A stretch of DNA of 28,870 nucleotides from RGIG426 sp045598065 (GTDB taxonomy: Bacteria; Bacillota; Clostridia; Oscillospirales; Acutalibacteraceae). The stretch's first letter is position 1, and each line of letters starts with the position of its first letter. A model generated the notes under the pieces. That model searched no databases, had not been told where the DNA came from, and saw only the letters and a list, made by a program, of their open reading frames with translations. The stretch is taken from NCBI GenBank assembly GCA_045598065.1, contig JAZLLJ010000045.1, forward strand, positions 1 through 28,870. Direction: 5' to 3'. Shown piece by piece: positions 22,291-28,870 of the stretch. A program made the translations under genes and the position numbers.

Positions 22291-24126
22291 ATGGCAAAAA
22301 TCATCGGTATTGACTTGGGCACCACCAACTCCTGCGTGTCCGTTATTGAGGGCGGCGAAGCCGTTGTTATTCCGAACCCCGAAGGGGCGCGCACCACACC
22401 GTCTGTGGTGGCGTTCAAAAAAGAGGGCGAGCGTATCGTCGGCCGTGCCGCCAAACAGCAGGCAGTGACTAACCCCGACCGCACCGTTTCCTCGATTAAA
22501 CGTGAAATGGGCTCGGACTACAAAGTGAGCATTGACGGAGACGATTTCACTCCCCAACAAATCTCTGCTATGATTCTTCGCAAACTGAAAGAGGATGCCG
22601 AGGCGTATCTCGGCGACACCGTGACCGAAGCGGTTATCACCGTTCCGGCGTATTTCACCGATCCGCAGCGTCAGGCGACCAAAGACGCAGGTAAAATTGC
22701 CGGCCTTGAAGTGAAACGTATCATCAACGAGCCGACGGCCGCGGCACTTGCTTACGGTATCGACAAAGAGACCGACCAAAAAATTATGGTGTATGACCTC
22801 GGCGGCGGCACGTTCGACGTGTCCATCATCGAGATGGGCGACGGCGTGCAGGAAGTGCTTGCCACCGCCGGTAACAACCGTCTCGGTGGCGACGACTTTG
22901 ACCAAAAAATCGTGGATTGGCTGGTCAAAGAGTTCAAAGCGGAGCAGGGTGTGGATTTGTCTGCCGACCGTTCGGCGATGGGCCGCTTGCGCGATGCGGC
23001 GGAAAAAGCCAAAATCGACTTGTCCGGTATGACCATCACCCAGATCAACCTGCCGTTTATCACGGCGGACCAAAACGGCCCGAAACACCTCGATATGACG
23101 CTGTCTCGCGCGAAGTTCAACGAACTGACTGCCGATCTCGTCAACAAAACGCTCGAGCCGATGAAACAGGCGTTGTCCGACAGCGGTCTGTCCACCTCCG
23201 AGCTGGATAAAGTGTTGCTCGTCGGCGGTTCCACTCGTATTCCGGCGGTGCAGGATGCGGTGAAGAAATTTACCGGTAAAGAGCCGTTCAAAGGCATCAA
23301 CCCGGATGAGTGCGTGGCGATGGGCGCGGCGCTGCAAGGCGGCGTGCTCGGCGGCGAGGTCAAAGGCCTTTTGCTCCTCGACGTCACTCCGCTGTCGCTC
23401 GGCGTGGAAACGATGGGCGGCGTTATGACGCGCATCATTGAGCGTAACACCACCATTCCGACCAAAAAGAGCCAAATTTTCTCCACGGCCGCGGACAATC
23501 AGCCGTCGGTGGAAATTCACGTGTTGCAGGGTGAGCGCGAATTTGCCCGCGACAACAAATCGCTCGGTATGTTCCACCTCGACGGTATCGCTCCGGCGCG
23601 CCGCGGTGTGCCGCAAATCGAAGTCACCTTTGATATCGATGCCAACGGCATTGTGAACGTGTCCGCGAAAGACCTCGGTACCGGCAAAGAACAGCACATC
23701 ACCATCACCGCCAGTTCCAATATGTCCAAAGAGGATATTGAAAAAGCGGTGAAAGATGCCGAGCAGTATGCGGCGGAAGACAAGAAAAACCGCGAGAACG
23801 TCGATACGCGCAACGCCGGCGACCAAGCGGTGTACCAATGCGAGCAGGCCATCGAGGAACTCGGCGACAAGCTGGACGAGGCGGACAAAACCACCTTGCA
23901 GGGCAAAATTGACGAGTTGAAAGAGAAACTCAAAGGCGACGACTATGATGCCATCAAAGCCGCGAACGAGGATTTGATGAAAGCGTTCTACGACGTGTCC
24001 GCCAAAGTGTATCAGGCCAACGCGCCGCAGGGCGCGGAAGGCGCTGACGGTGCCGGCGATGCGGGAGACAACGGTGCCGCAGGAAGCACGGATGCCGACG
24101 GGTTCTATAACGGCGAAGTCCACTAA
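22291..24126 (+). CDS. dnaK: Molecular chaperone DnaK (Hsp70)
   Basis: DnaK is the ATP-dependent Hsp70 that binds unfolded segments with help from DnaJ and GrpE. The 611-residue length is that of the Gram-positive type, with the deletion in the ATPase domain. Visible signatures are IIGIDLGTTNSCVSV (about 3-17), VYDLGGGTFDVSII and VLLVGGSTRIPAVQ, then the substrate domain (DVTPLSLGVETMGGVMT) and a Gly/Ala/Asp-rich tail ending ADGFYNGEVH. AAAGAGGT lies upstream of the ATG. A TATAAT-like string in the 51-base gap after grpE lacks a convincing -35, so I do not claim a promoter. Confidence 0.99.
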   Translation: MAKIIGIDLGTTNSCVSVIEGGEAVVIPNPEGARTTPSVVAFKKEGERIVGRAAKQQAVTNPDRTVSSIKREMGSDYKVSIDGDDFTPQQISAMILRKLKEDAEAYLGDTVTEAVITVPAYFTDPQRQATKDAGKIAGLEVKRIINEPTAAALAYGIDKETDQKIMVYDLGGGTFDVSIIEMGDGVQEVLATAGNNRLGGDDFDQKIVDWLVKEFKAEQGVDLSADRSAMGRLRDAAEKAKIDLSGMTITQINLPFITADQNGPKHLDMTLSRAKFNELTADLVNKTLEPMKQALSDSGLSTSELDKVLLVGGSTRIPAVQDAVKKFTGKEPFKGINPDECVAMGAALQGGVLGGEVKGLLLLDVTPLSLGVETMGGVMTRIIERNTTIPTKKSQIFSTAADNQPSVEIHVLQGEREFARDNKSLGMFHLDGIAPARRGVPQIEVTFDIDANGIVNVSAKDLGTGKEQHITITASSNMSKEDIEKAVKDAEQYAAEDKKNRENVDTRNAGDQAVYQCEQAIEELGDKLDEADKTTLQGKIDELKEKLKGDDYDAIKAANEDLMKAFYDVSAKVYQANAPQGAEGADGAGDAGDNGAAGSTDADGFYNGEVH

Positions 24127-24133
24127 AAATAAG

Positions 24134-24159
24134 AGCGGCGAGGAAATCTCGCCGCTTTT
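24134..24159 (+). terminator. Terminator-like hairpin between dnaK and dnaJ
   Basis: AGCGGCGAG (24134-24142), GAAAT loop, CTCGCCGCT (24148-24156) then TTT. The T-run is short and the dnaJ Shine-Dalgarno site (GAGGG, 24160-24164) follows at once. It could partly terminate transcription, protect the dnaK mRNA 3' end, or both, lowering DnaJ relative to DnaK. Confidence 0.6.
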
Positions 24160-24171
24160 GAGGGTTTGATT

Positions 24172-25305
24172 ATGGCAGATAAACGCGACTATTACGAGGT
24201 GCTTGGAGTTTCTAAGAATGCCTCGGATGACGAAATCAAAAAAGCCTATCGACAGCAGGCAAAAAAATATCACCCCGACTTAAACCCCGGTGATGCCGAA
24301 GCGGAAAAGCATTTCAAAGAGGCGAACGAGGCCTATGAGGTGCTGTCCGACAAGGATAAAAAAGCACGCTATGACCAATTCGGCCACGCCGGTGTCGATC
24401 CCAACTACGGCGCCGGTGGCGGTGGCTGGGGCGGCGGCTTCGGCGGAATGGATATCGACCTCGGCGATTTGTTCTCCTCGTTTTTCGGCGGCGGTGCTTC
24501 TCGCCGTTCCGATCCCAACGCGCCCCAAGTGGGCAGTGACGTGGGAGCGCAGGTGGTTATCGACTTTGCCGAGGCGGCAGCCGGTTGTAAAAAGCAGGTG
24601 GAAACTCGCGTAGTGGAAGCGTGCGACGTGTGCGGCGGTTCCGGCGCGGCGAAAGGCAGTTCAGCCAAGACTTGTCCCGACTGCGGTGGCCGAGGGCGCG
24701 TGTCCAGCCAACAGCGGACACCGTTCGGTGTGATGCAGACGCAGACGGCGTGTCCGCGTTGCCGCGGCAAAGGCAAGATTATCGACAATCCTTGCCGTGC
24801 GTGTTCCGGGAGCGGACAAATGCGCAAATCCAACAAGGTGGGTATCAATATTCCTGCCGGCATTGACGACGGGCAGGTCATCACCATTCCGGGCAAAGGC
24901 AACACCGGCAAAAACGGCGGTCCGGCCGGCGACTTGCAGGTGCAGGTGGCGGTGCGTCCTCACCCGGTTTTCGAGCGCCGCGGTTACGACGTGTTGTGCG
25001 ACTTCCCGGTAACGTTCGCCCAAATGGCGCTCGGTGCCGAGGTGGAGATTCCCACACTCACTGGCAAAGAAAAGTACACGGTGAAAGAGGGCACACAGCC
25101 GGGCGACACCATCAAACTGAAAGGCAAGGGCATCCCGTACTTAAACGGTCGCGGTAACGGCGACCAGATTGTGCGTTTGGTGGTGGAGGTGCCGAAGAAT
25201 CTCACGGCCGACCAAAAACGGCTGCTTGAGGAATTTGAGGGAACGACCGGCGACCGCAACTATCAAAAACGCAAATCGTTTAGGGATAAATTCAAAAAAC
25301 TTTGA
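24172..25305 (+). CDS. dnaJ: Chaperone protein DnaJ (Hsp40)
   Basis: DnaJ delivers substrates to DnaK and stimulates its ATPase. The ATG at 24172 has GAGGG 7 bases upstream. The 377-residue protein has the J domain with HPD (34-36), a Gly/Phe-rich linker (YGAGGGGWGGGFGG), four CxxCxGxG-type zinc repeats (CDVCGGSG, CPDCGGRG, CPRCRGKG, CRACSGSG) and the two C-terminal substrate domains. It is the last gene of the chaperone operon, followed by a strong terminator. Confidence 0.98.
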   Translation: MADKRDYYEVLGVSKNASDDEIKKAYRQQAKKYHPDLNPGDAEAEKHFKEANEAYEVLSDKDKKARYDQFGHAGVDPNYGAGGGGWGGGFGGMDIDLGDLFSSFFGGGASRRSDPNAPQVGSDVGAQVVIDFAEAAAGCKKQVETRVVEACDVCGGSGAAKGSSAKTCPDCGGRGRVSSQQRTPFGVMQTQTACPRCRGKGKIIDNPCRACSGSGQMRKSNKVGINIPAGIDDGQVITIPGKGNTGKNGGPAGDLQVQVAVRPHPVFERRGYDVLCDFPVTFAQMALGAEVEIPTLTGKEKYTVKEGTQPGDTIKLKGKGIPYLNGRGNGDQIVRLVVEVPKNLTADQKRLLEEFEGTTGDRNYQKRKSFRDKFKKL

Positions 25306-25319
25306 TTTTTCAAAAAGGA

Positions 25320-25355
25320 AACCGCGGAAAAACGGCTGTTTTTCCGCGGTTTTTT
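25320..25355 (+). terminator. Terminator of the chaperone operon
   Basis: A perfect 14-bp stem (25320-25333 with 25338-25351) with a GGCT loop followed by TTTT. Confidence 0.92.
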
Positions 25356-25426
25356 GTGTTTTTCGTGCGGTTTTTTACTATATATGGTGTGTTGCAAAAA
25401 AATTTCAAAAAAAATTGAAAAAATGC

Positions 25427-25455
25427 TTGCAATTTTGACAAGGGTATAGTATATT
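25427..25455 (+). promoter_or_regulatory. Promoter of the S10 ribosomal protein operon
   Basis: TTGCAA (25427-25432), 17 bases, TATATT (25450-25455), with an A-rich upstream stretch (25395-25420) that may act as an UP element. A TTGACA at 25435 lacks a well-spaced -10. Confidence 0.6.
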
Positions 25456-25545
25456 AGATAGGCACGCGATTGCGCCAAGGGGGTATTTTGCGCCCAAATC
25501 GCTCTCGTGATGCGACTGCACGATATGCGATGAAGCGGGAGGTTG

Positions 25546-25567
25546 CGACCGAAAACGGTCGGTTTTT
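25546..25567 (+). terminator. Attenuator-like hairpin 1 in the S10 leader
   Basis: CGACCG (25546-25551), AAAA loop, CGGTCG (25556-25561), then GTTTTT. The stem is short but the layout is that of an intrinsic terminator, placed about 85 bases into the transcript. Confidence 0.5.
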
Positions 25568-25718
25568 CCGTGGAGTATGTCCGATTTTAAACCGGGCGAT
25601 GAGAAAACACCTGTGCAGCCAAGGCGATGTACAACGTGACGGCCTACTTGCGGGGCACGGCACGGGTTCGACATTGCGGCTGCCTGGCAAAAGTCAAACC
25701 GCACCCCGGCCATTCGAG

Positions 25719-25736
25719 AAACCGAGCCGGTTTTTT
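25719..25736 (+). terminator. Attenuator-like hairpin 2 in the S10 leader
   Basis: AAACCG (25719-25724), AGC loop, CGGTTT (25728-25733), then TTT. It lies about 90 bases before the rpsJ start. Confidence 0.45.
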
Positions 25737-25824
25737 GATGGGAAACAATGAAACACCCGGCAGGGTGGAGGTTTGGCGAAGCCCGCCAACCAAAAAAGAA
25801 AACAAATTCAGGAGGCGTTTTACA

Positions 25825-26136
25825 GTGGCAGTCAAAGAAAAAATCCGTATTCGTATCAAAGGGTACGACCACCAGTTGGTGGACCAAGCAGCTGAGAAGA
25901 TCGTGGAGACCGCTCGCCGCACCGGCGCTCGCGTTTCCGGTCCTGTTCCGCTGCCGACCGAGAAGGAAGTTGTGACCATCCTTCGCGCTGTGCACAAGTA
26001 CAAAGATTCTCGCGAACAGTTCGAGACTCGTACGCACAAGCGCTTGATCGACATCCTTCGTCCGTCTAACAAGACCGTCGAGGCTCTTATGGGCCTTGAA
26101 CTCCCCGTTGGTGTGGAAATCGAAATCAAACTTTAA
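25825..26136 (+). CDS. rpsJ: Ribosomal protein S10
   Basis: S10 is a small-subunit protein that also serves as NusE in transcription antitermination. The GTG at 25825 has CAGGAGGCG upstream and gives the standard 103 residues (MAVKEKIRIRIKGYDHQLVD...VGVEIEIKL). The frame is open further upstream, but that part runs through leader hairpins and is rejected. It is the first gene of the S10 operon. Confidence 0.98.
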   Translation: MAVKEKIRIRIKGYDHQLVDQAAEKIVETARRTGARVSGPVPLPTEKEVVTILRAVHKYKDSREQFETRTHKRLIDILRPSNKTVEALMGLELPVGVEIEIKL

Positions 26137-26242
26137 TCCTTATTTATATAAGGACGGTTTGGCAGATTCCGCAGACGAGGTCAAGTTGCTTACCGCAGCC
26201 GATATGGCGGCAGGCAACCAATAACCAAAGGAGGCATACAAA
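26137..26242 (+). other. Structured rpsJ-rplC spacer
   Basis: This 106-base gap, long for the operon, begins right after the rpsJ stop with a perfect hairpin TCCTTAT-TTAT-ATAAGGA (26137-26154). It then carries a second stem, GTTGC...CCGC paired with GCGG...GCAAC (about 26186-26219). It ends at AAAGGAGG for rplC. No T-run is present, so these are not terminators. Confidence 0.5.
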
Positions 26243-26875
26243 ATGCAGAAAGGTATCATCGGCAAGAAGATCGGCATGACGCAGATCTTCGACGAAAAGG
26301 GCAACGTTGTCCCGGTTACCGTTATTGAAGCGGGCCCGTGCGTGGTTGTCCAAAAGAAAACCGTCGAGAACGACGGTTACGAAGCGGTGCAGTTCGGTTT
26401 TGGTGACGTAACCCCGAAACACGTGAACAAACCGCAGCAAGGTCACTTCGCGAAGGCGGACGTCGCCGCGAAACGTACCTTGCGTGAATTCCGTTTCGAC
26501 GATTGCTCCGCTCTTAACCTGGGCGACATCGTGAAAGCGGACACCTTCGCCGTGGGCGATCACGTGGACGTGGTCGGCATCAGCAAAGGTAAAGGTTACG
26601 CGGGCGCTATCAAACGTTGGAACCACTCCCGTTTGAAAGAAACCCACGGTTCCGGTCCTGTGGCTCGCCACGCCGGTTCCCTTGGTGCTTGCTCGTCCCC
26701 GTCCCGTGTCTTCAAAGGCATGAAGGCGGCCGGCCACCTCGGTGTGGAGCGTGTGACGGTGCAGAACCAGGCCATTGTGAAAATCGACGTTGAAAACAAC
26801 CTCATCGCTGTGAAGGGTGCCATTCCGGGCCCGCGCGGCGGCATCGTGGTCGTTTCCGACAGCGTGAAAGCGTAA
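26243..26875 (+). CDS. rplC: Ribosomal protein L3
   Basis: L3 binds 23S rRNA near the peptidyl transferase centre and helps start large-subunit assembly. The 210-residue protein begins MQKGIIGKKIGMTQIFDEKG, with the central extension (KGYAGAIKRWNHSRLKETHGSG and SLGACSSPSRVFKG) that reaches into the ribosome core and GHLGVERVTVQNQAIVKID near the end. AAAGGAGG precedes the ATG. rplD follows 17 bases later. Confidence 0.98.
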   Translation: MQKGIIGKKIGMTQIFDEKGNVVPVTVIEAGPCVVVQKKTVENDGYEAVQFGFGDVTPKHVNKPQQGHFAKADVAAKRTLREFRFDDCSALNLGDIVKADTFAVGDHVDVVGISKGKGYAGAIKRWNHSRLKETHGSGPVARHAGSLGACSSPSRVFKGMKAAGHLGVERVTVQNQAIVKIDVENNLIAVKGAIPGPRGGIVVVSDSVKA

Positions 26876-26892
26876 GGGAGGAGGAATGCATC

Positions 26893-27516
26893 ATGCCTAC
26901 AGTTTCTACTTTTGACATGACCGGCAAAAAGACCGGCAGCATCGATTTGGCGGAAGCCATCTTCGGCATCACCCCGAACAAATCGGTTATGCACAGCATG
27001 GTCGTCAACTACTTGGCGAACCAGCGTCAGGGCACGCAGTCCGCTCTCACCCGCTCCGAAGTGAGCGGCGGCGGCAAAAAGCCGTATCGCCAAAAAGGCA
27101 CCGGCCGCGCCCGTCAGGGTTCGACCCGCGCCGTGCAATGGTATCACGGCGGTGTGGCGTTCGCTCCGAAGCCGCGTGACTATTCCTACGCGCTTCCGAA
27201 GAAAGTGCGCCGTCTCGCCATGAAATCCGCGTTCTCGTCCAAAGTGCTGGACAACGAGATGATGGTGCTTGACAGCCTGAAACTCGAAGAGACCAAAACC
27301 AAGACGATTGCCACTATGCTCACCGCGCTCGGCACGGGCAAAAAAGTGTTAATCGTTCTTCCCGAGAATGACGAGAGCATCGTGAAAGCGGCGCGCAACA
27401 TTCCGGGTGTCAAAACCGCGTTGGTCAACACCTTGAACGTGTATGACATTGTCAACTGCAACACGTTCATCGTGGTGAAAGATGCGATTTCCCAGATTGA
27501 GGAGGTTTATGCGTAA
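26893..27516 (+). CDS. rplD: Ribosomal protein L4
   Basis: L4 binds 23S rRNA domain I and lines the peptide exit tunnel; in E. coli it also represses its own S10 operon. The 207-residue protein has the tunnel loop GGGKKPYRQKGTGRARQGSTRAVQW (about 57-80) and LPKKVRRLAMKSAFSSK. AGGAGGAA precedes the ATG. The stop overlaps the rplW start by one base (TAATG), giving coupled translation. Confidence 0.98.
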   Translation: MPTVSTFDMTGKKTGSIDLAEAIFGITPNKSVMHSMVVNYLANQRQGTQSALTRSEVSGGGKKPYRQKGTGRARQGSTRAVQWYHGGVAFAPKPRDYSYALPKKVRRLAMKSAFSSKVLDNEMMVLDSLKLEETKTKTIATMLTALGTGKKVLIVLPENDESIVKAARNIPGVKTALVNTLNVYDIVNCNTFIVVKDAISQIEEVYA

Positions 27517-27806
27517 TGAATCCTCGTGATATTATTCTCGCCCCTGTGGTGACGGAAAAAGCAGTCGGTCAGCTGGCGGACCGGAAATACACTTTCCGCG
27601 TGGCGTCCGATGCCAACAAAATTCAAATTGCGAAAGCGGTGGAAGAGATTTTCGGCGTGAAAGTCGCCAAAGTCAACACCATCAGCATGAAAGGTCAAAA
27701 ACGCCGCTACGGTCGCTATGAGGGTTACACCTCTGACTGGAAAAAAGCGGTCGTGACGTTGACCGAAGGCTCGAAGACCATTGAATTCTTCGACGGCTTG
27801 TTCTAA
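27516..27806 (+). CDS. rplW: Ribosomal protein L23
   Basis: L23 lies at the exit of the peptide tunnel and docks trigger factor and SRP. The 96-residue protein begins MNPRDIILAPVVTEKAVGQL and contains YTFRVASDANKIQIAKAVEEIFGVKVAKVNT, the standard bacterial pattern. It starts within the rplD stop codon; GGAGG inside the rplD end (27500-27504) serves as its ribosome site. Confidence 0.97.
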   Translation: MNPRDIILAPVVTEKAVGQLADRKYTFRVASDANKIQIAKAVEEIFGVKVAKVNTISMKGQKRRYGRYEGYTSDWKKAVVTLTEGSKTIEFFDGLF

Positions 27807-27899
27807 TAAGTCGTAAGACCAAACAGTAAAGCCGAAAATCGGCACGAATGGGGAACACGGCATCCCCCGCAAAGCCTAAGAACAGGAGCGTGAACAAAC
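27807..27899 (+). other. rplW-rplB spacer with small hairpins
   Basis: The 93-base gap contains GCCGA-AAA-TCGGC (27831-27843) and GGGG...CCCC (27850-27866 region). No promoter or terminator is evident, and AGGAG for rplB lies at its end. Confidence 0.4.
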
Positions 27900-28733
27900 A
27901 TGCCTATTATCAACTATAAGCCGACAAGCAACGGCCGCCGCGGCATGTCCGTGATTGATTACAGCGGACTGTCCAAAGTGAAGCCGGAAAAAAGCTTGCT
28001 CGACAAAAAGAAAAAGAATGCCGGCCGCAACAGTTACGGCCGCATCACCGTCCGCCATCACGGCGGCGGCAACCGTCAAAAATATCGTATCATCGACTTC
28101 AAACGTAACAAAGCCGATATGAATGCGACGGTGTTGACCCTTGAATACGACCCGAACCGCAGCGCGCACATCGCCCTCGTCCAGTACGAGGCCGGCGAGA
28201 AACCCTACATCATCGCGCCGCAAGACGTGAAAGTGGGCGACGTTCTGCAATCGGGTGCGTCGGCGGATATCCGCCCGGGTAACGCCCTTCCGCTGTCCGC
28301 CATCCCGCAAGGTACGTTCATCCACAACGTGGAGCTGTACCCGGGCAAAGGCGCGCAGCTCGCTCGTTCCGCCGGTGTTATGGCGCAGCTGATGAGCAAA
28401 GAGAACAACCTCGCGCTCGTCCGTCTGCCGTCCGGCGAAATGCGTTACGTTCCGATTAACTGCATGGCGACCATCGGTCAGGTCGGTAACGCGGACCACG
28501 CCAACGAGAAACTCGGTAAAGCCGGTCGTAAACGCCACATGGGTTGGCGCCCGACCGTCCGCGGTTCCGTGATGAACCCGTGCGATCACCCGCACGGTGG
28601 TGGTGAGGGTAAATCCCCCATCGGTCGTCCGGGCCCGGTGACCCCGTGGGGCAAACCCGCGCTGGGTTACAAAACGCGCAGCAAACACAACCGTTCTGAC
28701 AAGTTCATTGTCAAACGCCGTAACGCGAAGTAA
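27900..28733 (+). CDS. rplB: Ribosomal protein L2
   Basis: L2 is a primary 23S rRNA-binding protein needed for subunit joining and the peptidyl transferase centre. The 277-residue protein has RNSYGRITVRHHGGGNRQKYRIIDFKR, LPSGEMRYVPINCMATIGQVGN and the conserved C-terminal HPHGGGEGKSPIGRPGPVTPWGKP with the functionally important histidine. The residue usually Asn in NPNDHPHGG is Cys here (NPCDHPHGG). AGGAGCG precedes the ATG. Confidence 0.98.
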   Translation: MPIINYKPTSNGRRGMSVIDYSGLSKVKPEKSLLDKKKKNAGRNSYGRITVRHHGGGNRQKYRIIDFKRNKADMNATVLTLEYDPNRSAHIALVQYEAGEKPYIIAPQDVKVGDVLQSGASADIRPGNALPLSAIPQGTFIHNVELYPGKGAQLARSAGVMAQLMSKENNLALVRLPSGEMRYVPINCMATIGQVGNADHANEKLGKAGRKRHMGWRPTVRGSVMNPCDHPHGGGEGKSPIGRPGPVTPWGKPALGYKTRSKHNRSDKFIVKRRNAK

Positions 28734-28751
28734 GCGAAAGGAGATTGAATT

Positions 28752-28870
28752 ATGGGACGCAGTGTTAAAAAAGGACCTTTCGTGCAACCTGTTCTGCTGA
28801 AACGCATTCAGGAAATGAACGCCGCCGGCGAGAAACGCATCCTCAAAACGTGGAGCCGCTCCTCGACGAT
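28752..28870 (+). CDS. rpsS: Ribosomal protein S19, N-terminal part (3' end outside window)
   Basis: S19 binds 16S rRNA in the 30S head. The first 39 codons are visible: MGRSVKKGPFVQPVLLKRIQ and on to KTWSRSST, a clear match to S19. GGAG lies 9 bases before the ATG. The order rpsJ-rplC-rplD-rplW-rplB-rpsS is the standard S10 operon order. The gene runs off the window. Confidence 0.96.
   Translation, partial: MGRSVKKGPFVQPVLLKRIQEMNAAGEKRILKTWSRSST

Larger units (their letters stand above)
25462..25824 (+). promoter_or_regulatory. Long structured 5' leader of the S10 operon
   Basis: About 360 bases between the promoter and rpsJ hold no credible gene but many hairpins. They are GCGATT/AATCGC (25466-25471 with 25497-25502), a terminator-like hairpin at 25546-25567, GCAGCC/GGCTGC enclosing about 55 bases (25615-25620 with 25677-25682), a second terminator-like hairpin at 25719-25736, CACCC/GGGTG (25754-25767) and GGTT.GGCG/CGCCAACC (25770-25791). 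The rpsJ Shine-Dalgarno site follows at about 25810. This layout suggests a cis-acting regulator, possibly sensing a ribosomal protein of the operon such as L4, as in E. coli; the ligand is inference. Confidence 0.6.

Noticed and set aside
21592..24273. Very long open frame on the minus strand opposite hrcA-grpE-dnaK
   Set aside because: It is antisense to well-identified genes and its composition (Arg/His/Phe-rich) is that of a mirror frame of GC-rich codons. It has no recognisable domains.
25530..25751. Possible leader peptide in the S10 leader
   Set aside because: No Shine-Dalgarno before the ATG, and the frame overlaps both terminator-like hairpins; structure explains the region better.
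25627..25824. N-terminal extension of rpsJ to an upstream ATG
   Set aside because: The GTG at 25825 has an excellent ribosome site and gives the exact S10 length. The extension is low-quality sequence running through leader hairpins.

Overview
The window looks like a chromosomal segment of a spore-forming member of the Clostridia, most likely an Oscillospiraceae/Ruminococcaceae relative. The reasons are the spore genes gpr and spoIIP, a class B sortase, a giant secreted protein ending in a type I dockerin, a hrcA-grpE-dnaK-dnaJ operon with a CIRCE operator, the holB-ricT gene pair, and strong Shine-Dalgarno sites with sigma-A-type promoters. Base composition is moderately GC-rich. No phage, insertion sequence or CRISPR array was seen. 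Species-level identity cannot be read from the sequence.

Layout. (1) 1-3304: two slipin (SPFH/Band 7) genes lie tail to tail around a bidirectional terminator; the minus-strand copy ends an apparent operon pduL-glyA-slipin. (2) 3346-4761: overlapping divergent promoters serve pduL and a family 4 uracil-DNA glycosylase, which converges on a metallophosphoesterase-like gene. (3) 4783-7230: a D,D-carboxypeptidase homologue with all three catalytic motifs altered, then sortase B. (4) 7250-7585: a tRNA operon Met-Glu-Val. (5) 7628-13444: a 1,897-residue modular secreted dockerin protein. (6) 13452-18488, all on the minus strand: rpsT, holB-ricT, a separately transcribed 2[4Fe-4S] ferredoxin, and a tightly overlapping trio of RNA modification genes trmN6-tcdA-rsmE. 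(7) 18558-20469: gpr-spoIIP. (8) 20587-25355: the CIRCE-controlled chaperone operon. (9) 25427-28870: a strong promoter, a roughly 360-nt structured leader, and the start of the S10 ribosomal protein operon (rpsJ, rplC, rplD, rplW, rplB, partial rpsS).

How the parts fit. Much of the window is conserved housekeeping: translation, RNA modification, protein folding, replication clamp loading and one-carbon metabolism. The rpsT/gpr-spoIIP/hrcA order resembles a shortened version of the Bacillus subtilis rpsT-gpr-spoIIP-lepA-hemW-hrcA-grpE-dnaK-dnaJ region. holB-ricT-trmN6 resembles the B. subtilis holB-yaaT-yabA-yabB block, with a ferredoxin in place of yabA.

The accessory and most interesting material is the cell-surface section at about 4.1-13.4 kb and the slipin inverted pair. 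I see no complete new defence or mobile system. The best leads are two adjacent, divergent genes whose enzymes look catalytically degenerate, the repeat architecture of the giant dockerin protein, the attenuator-like S10 leader, and the ferredoxin placed next to the iron-sulfur partner RicT.
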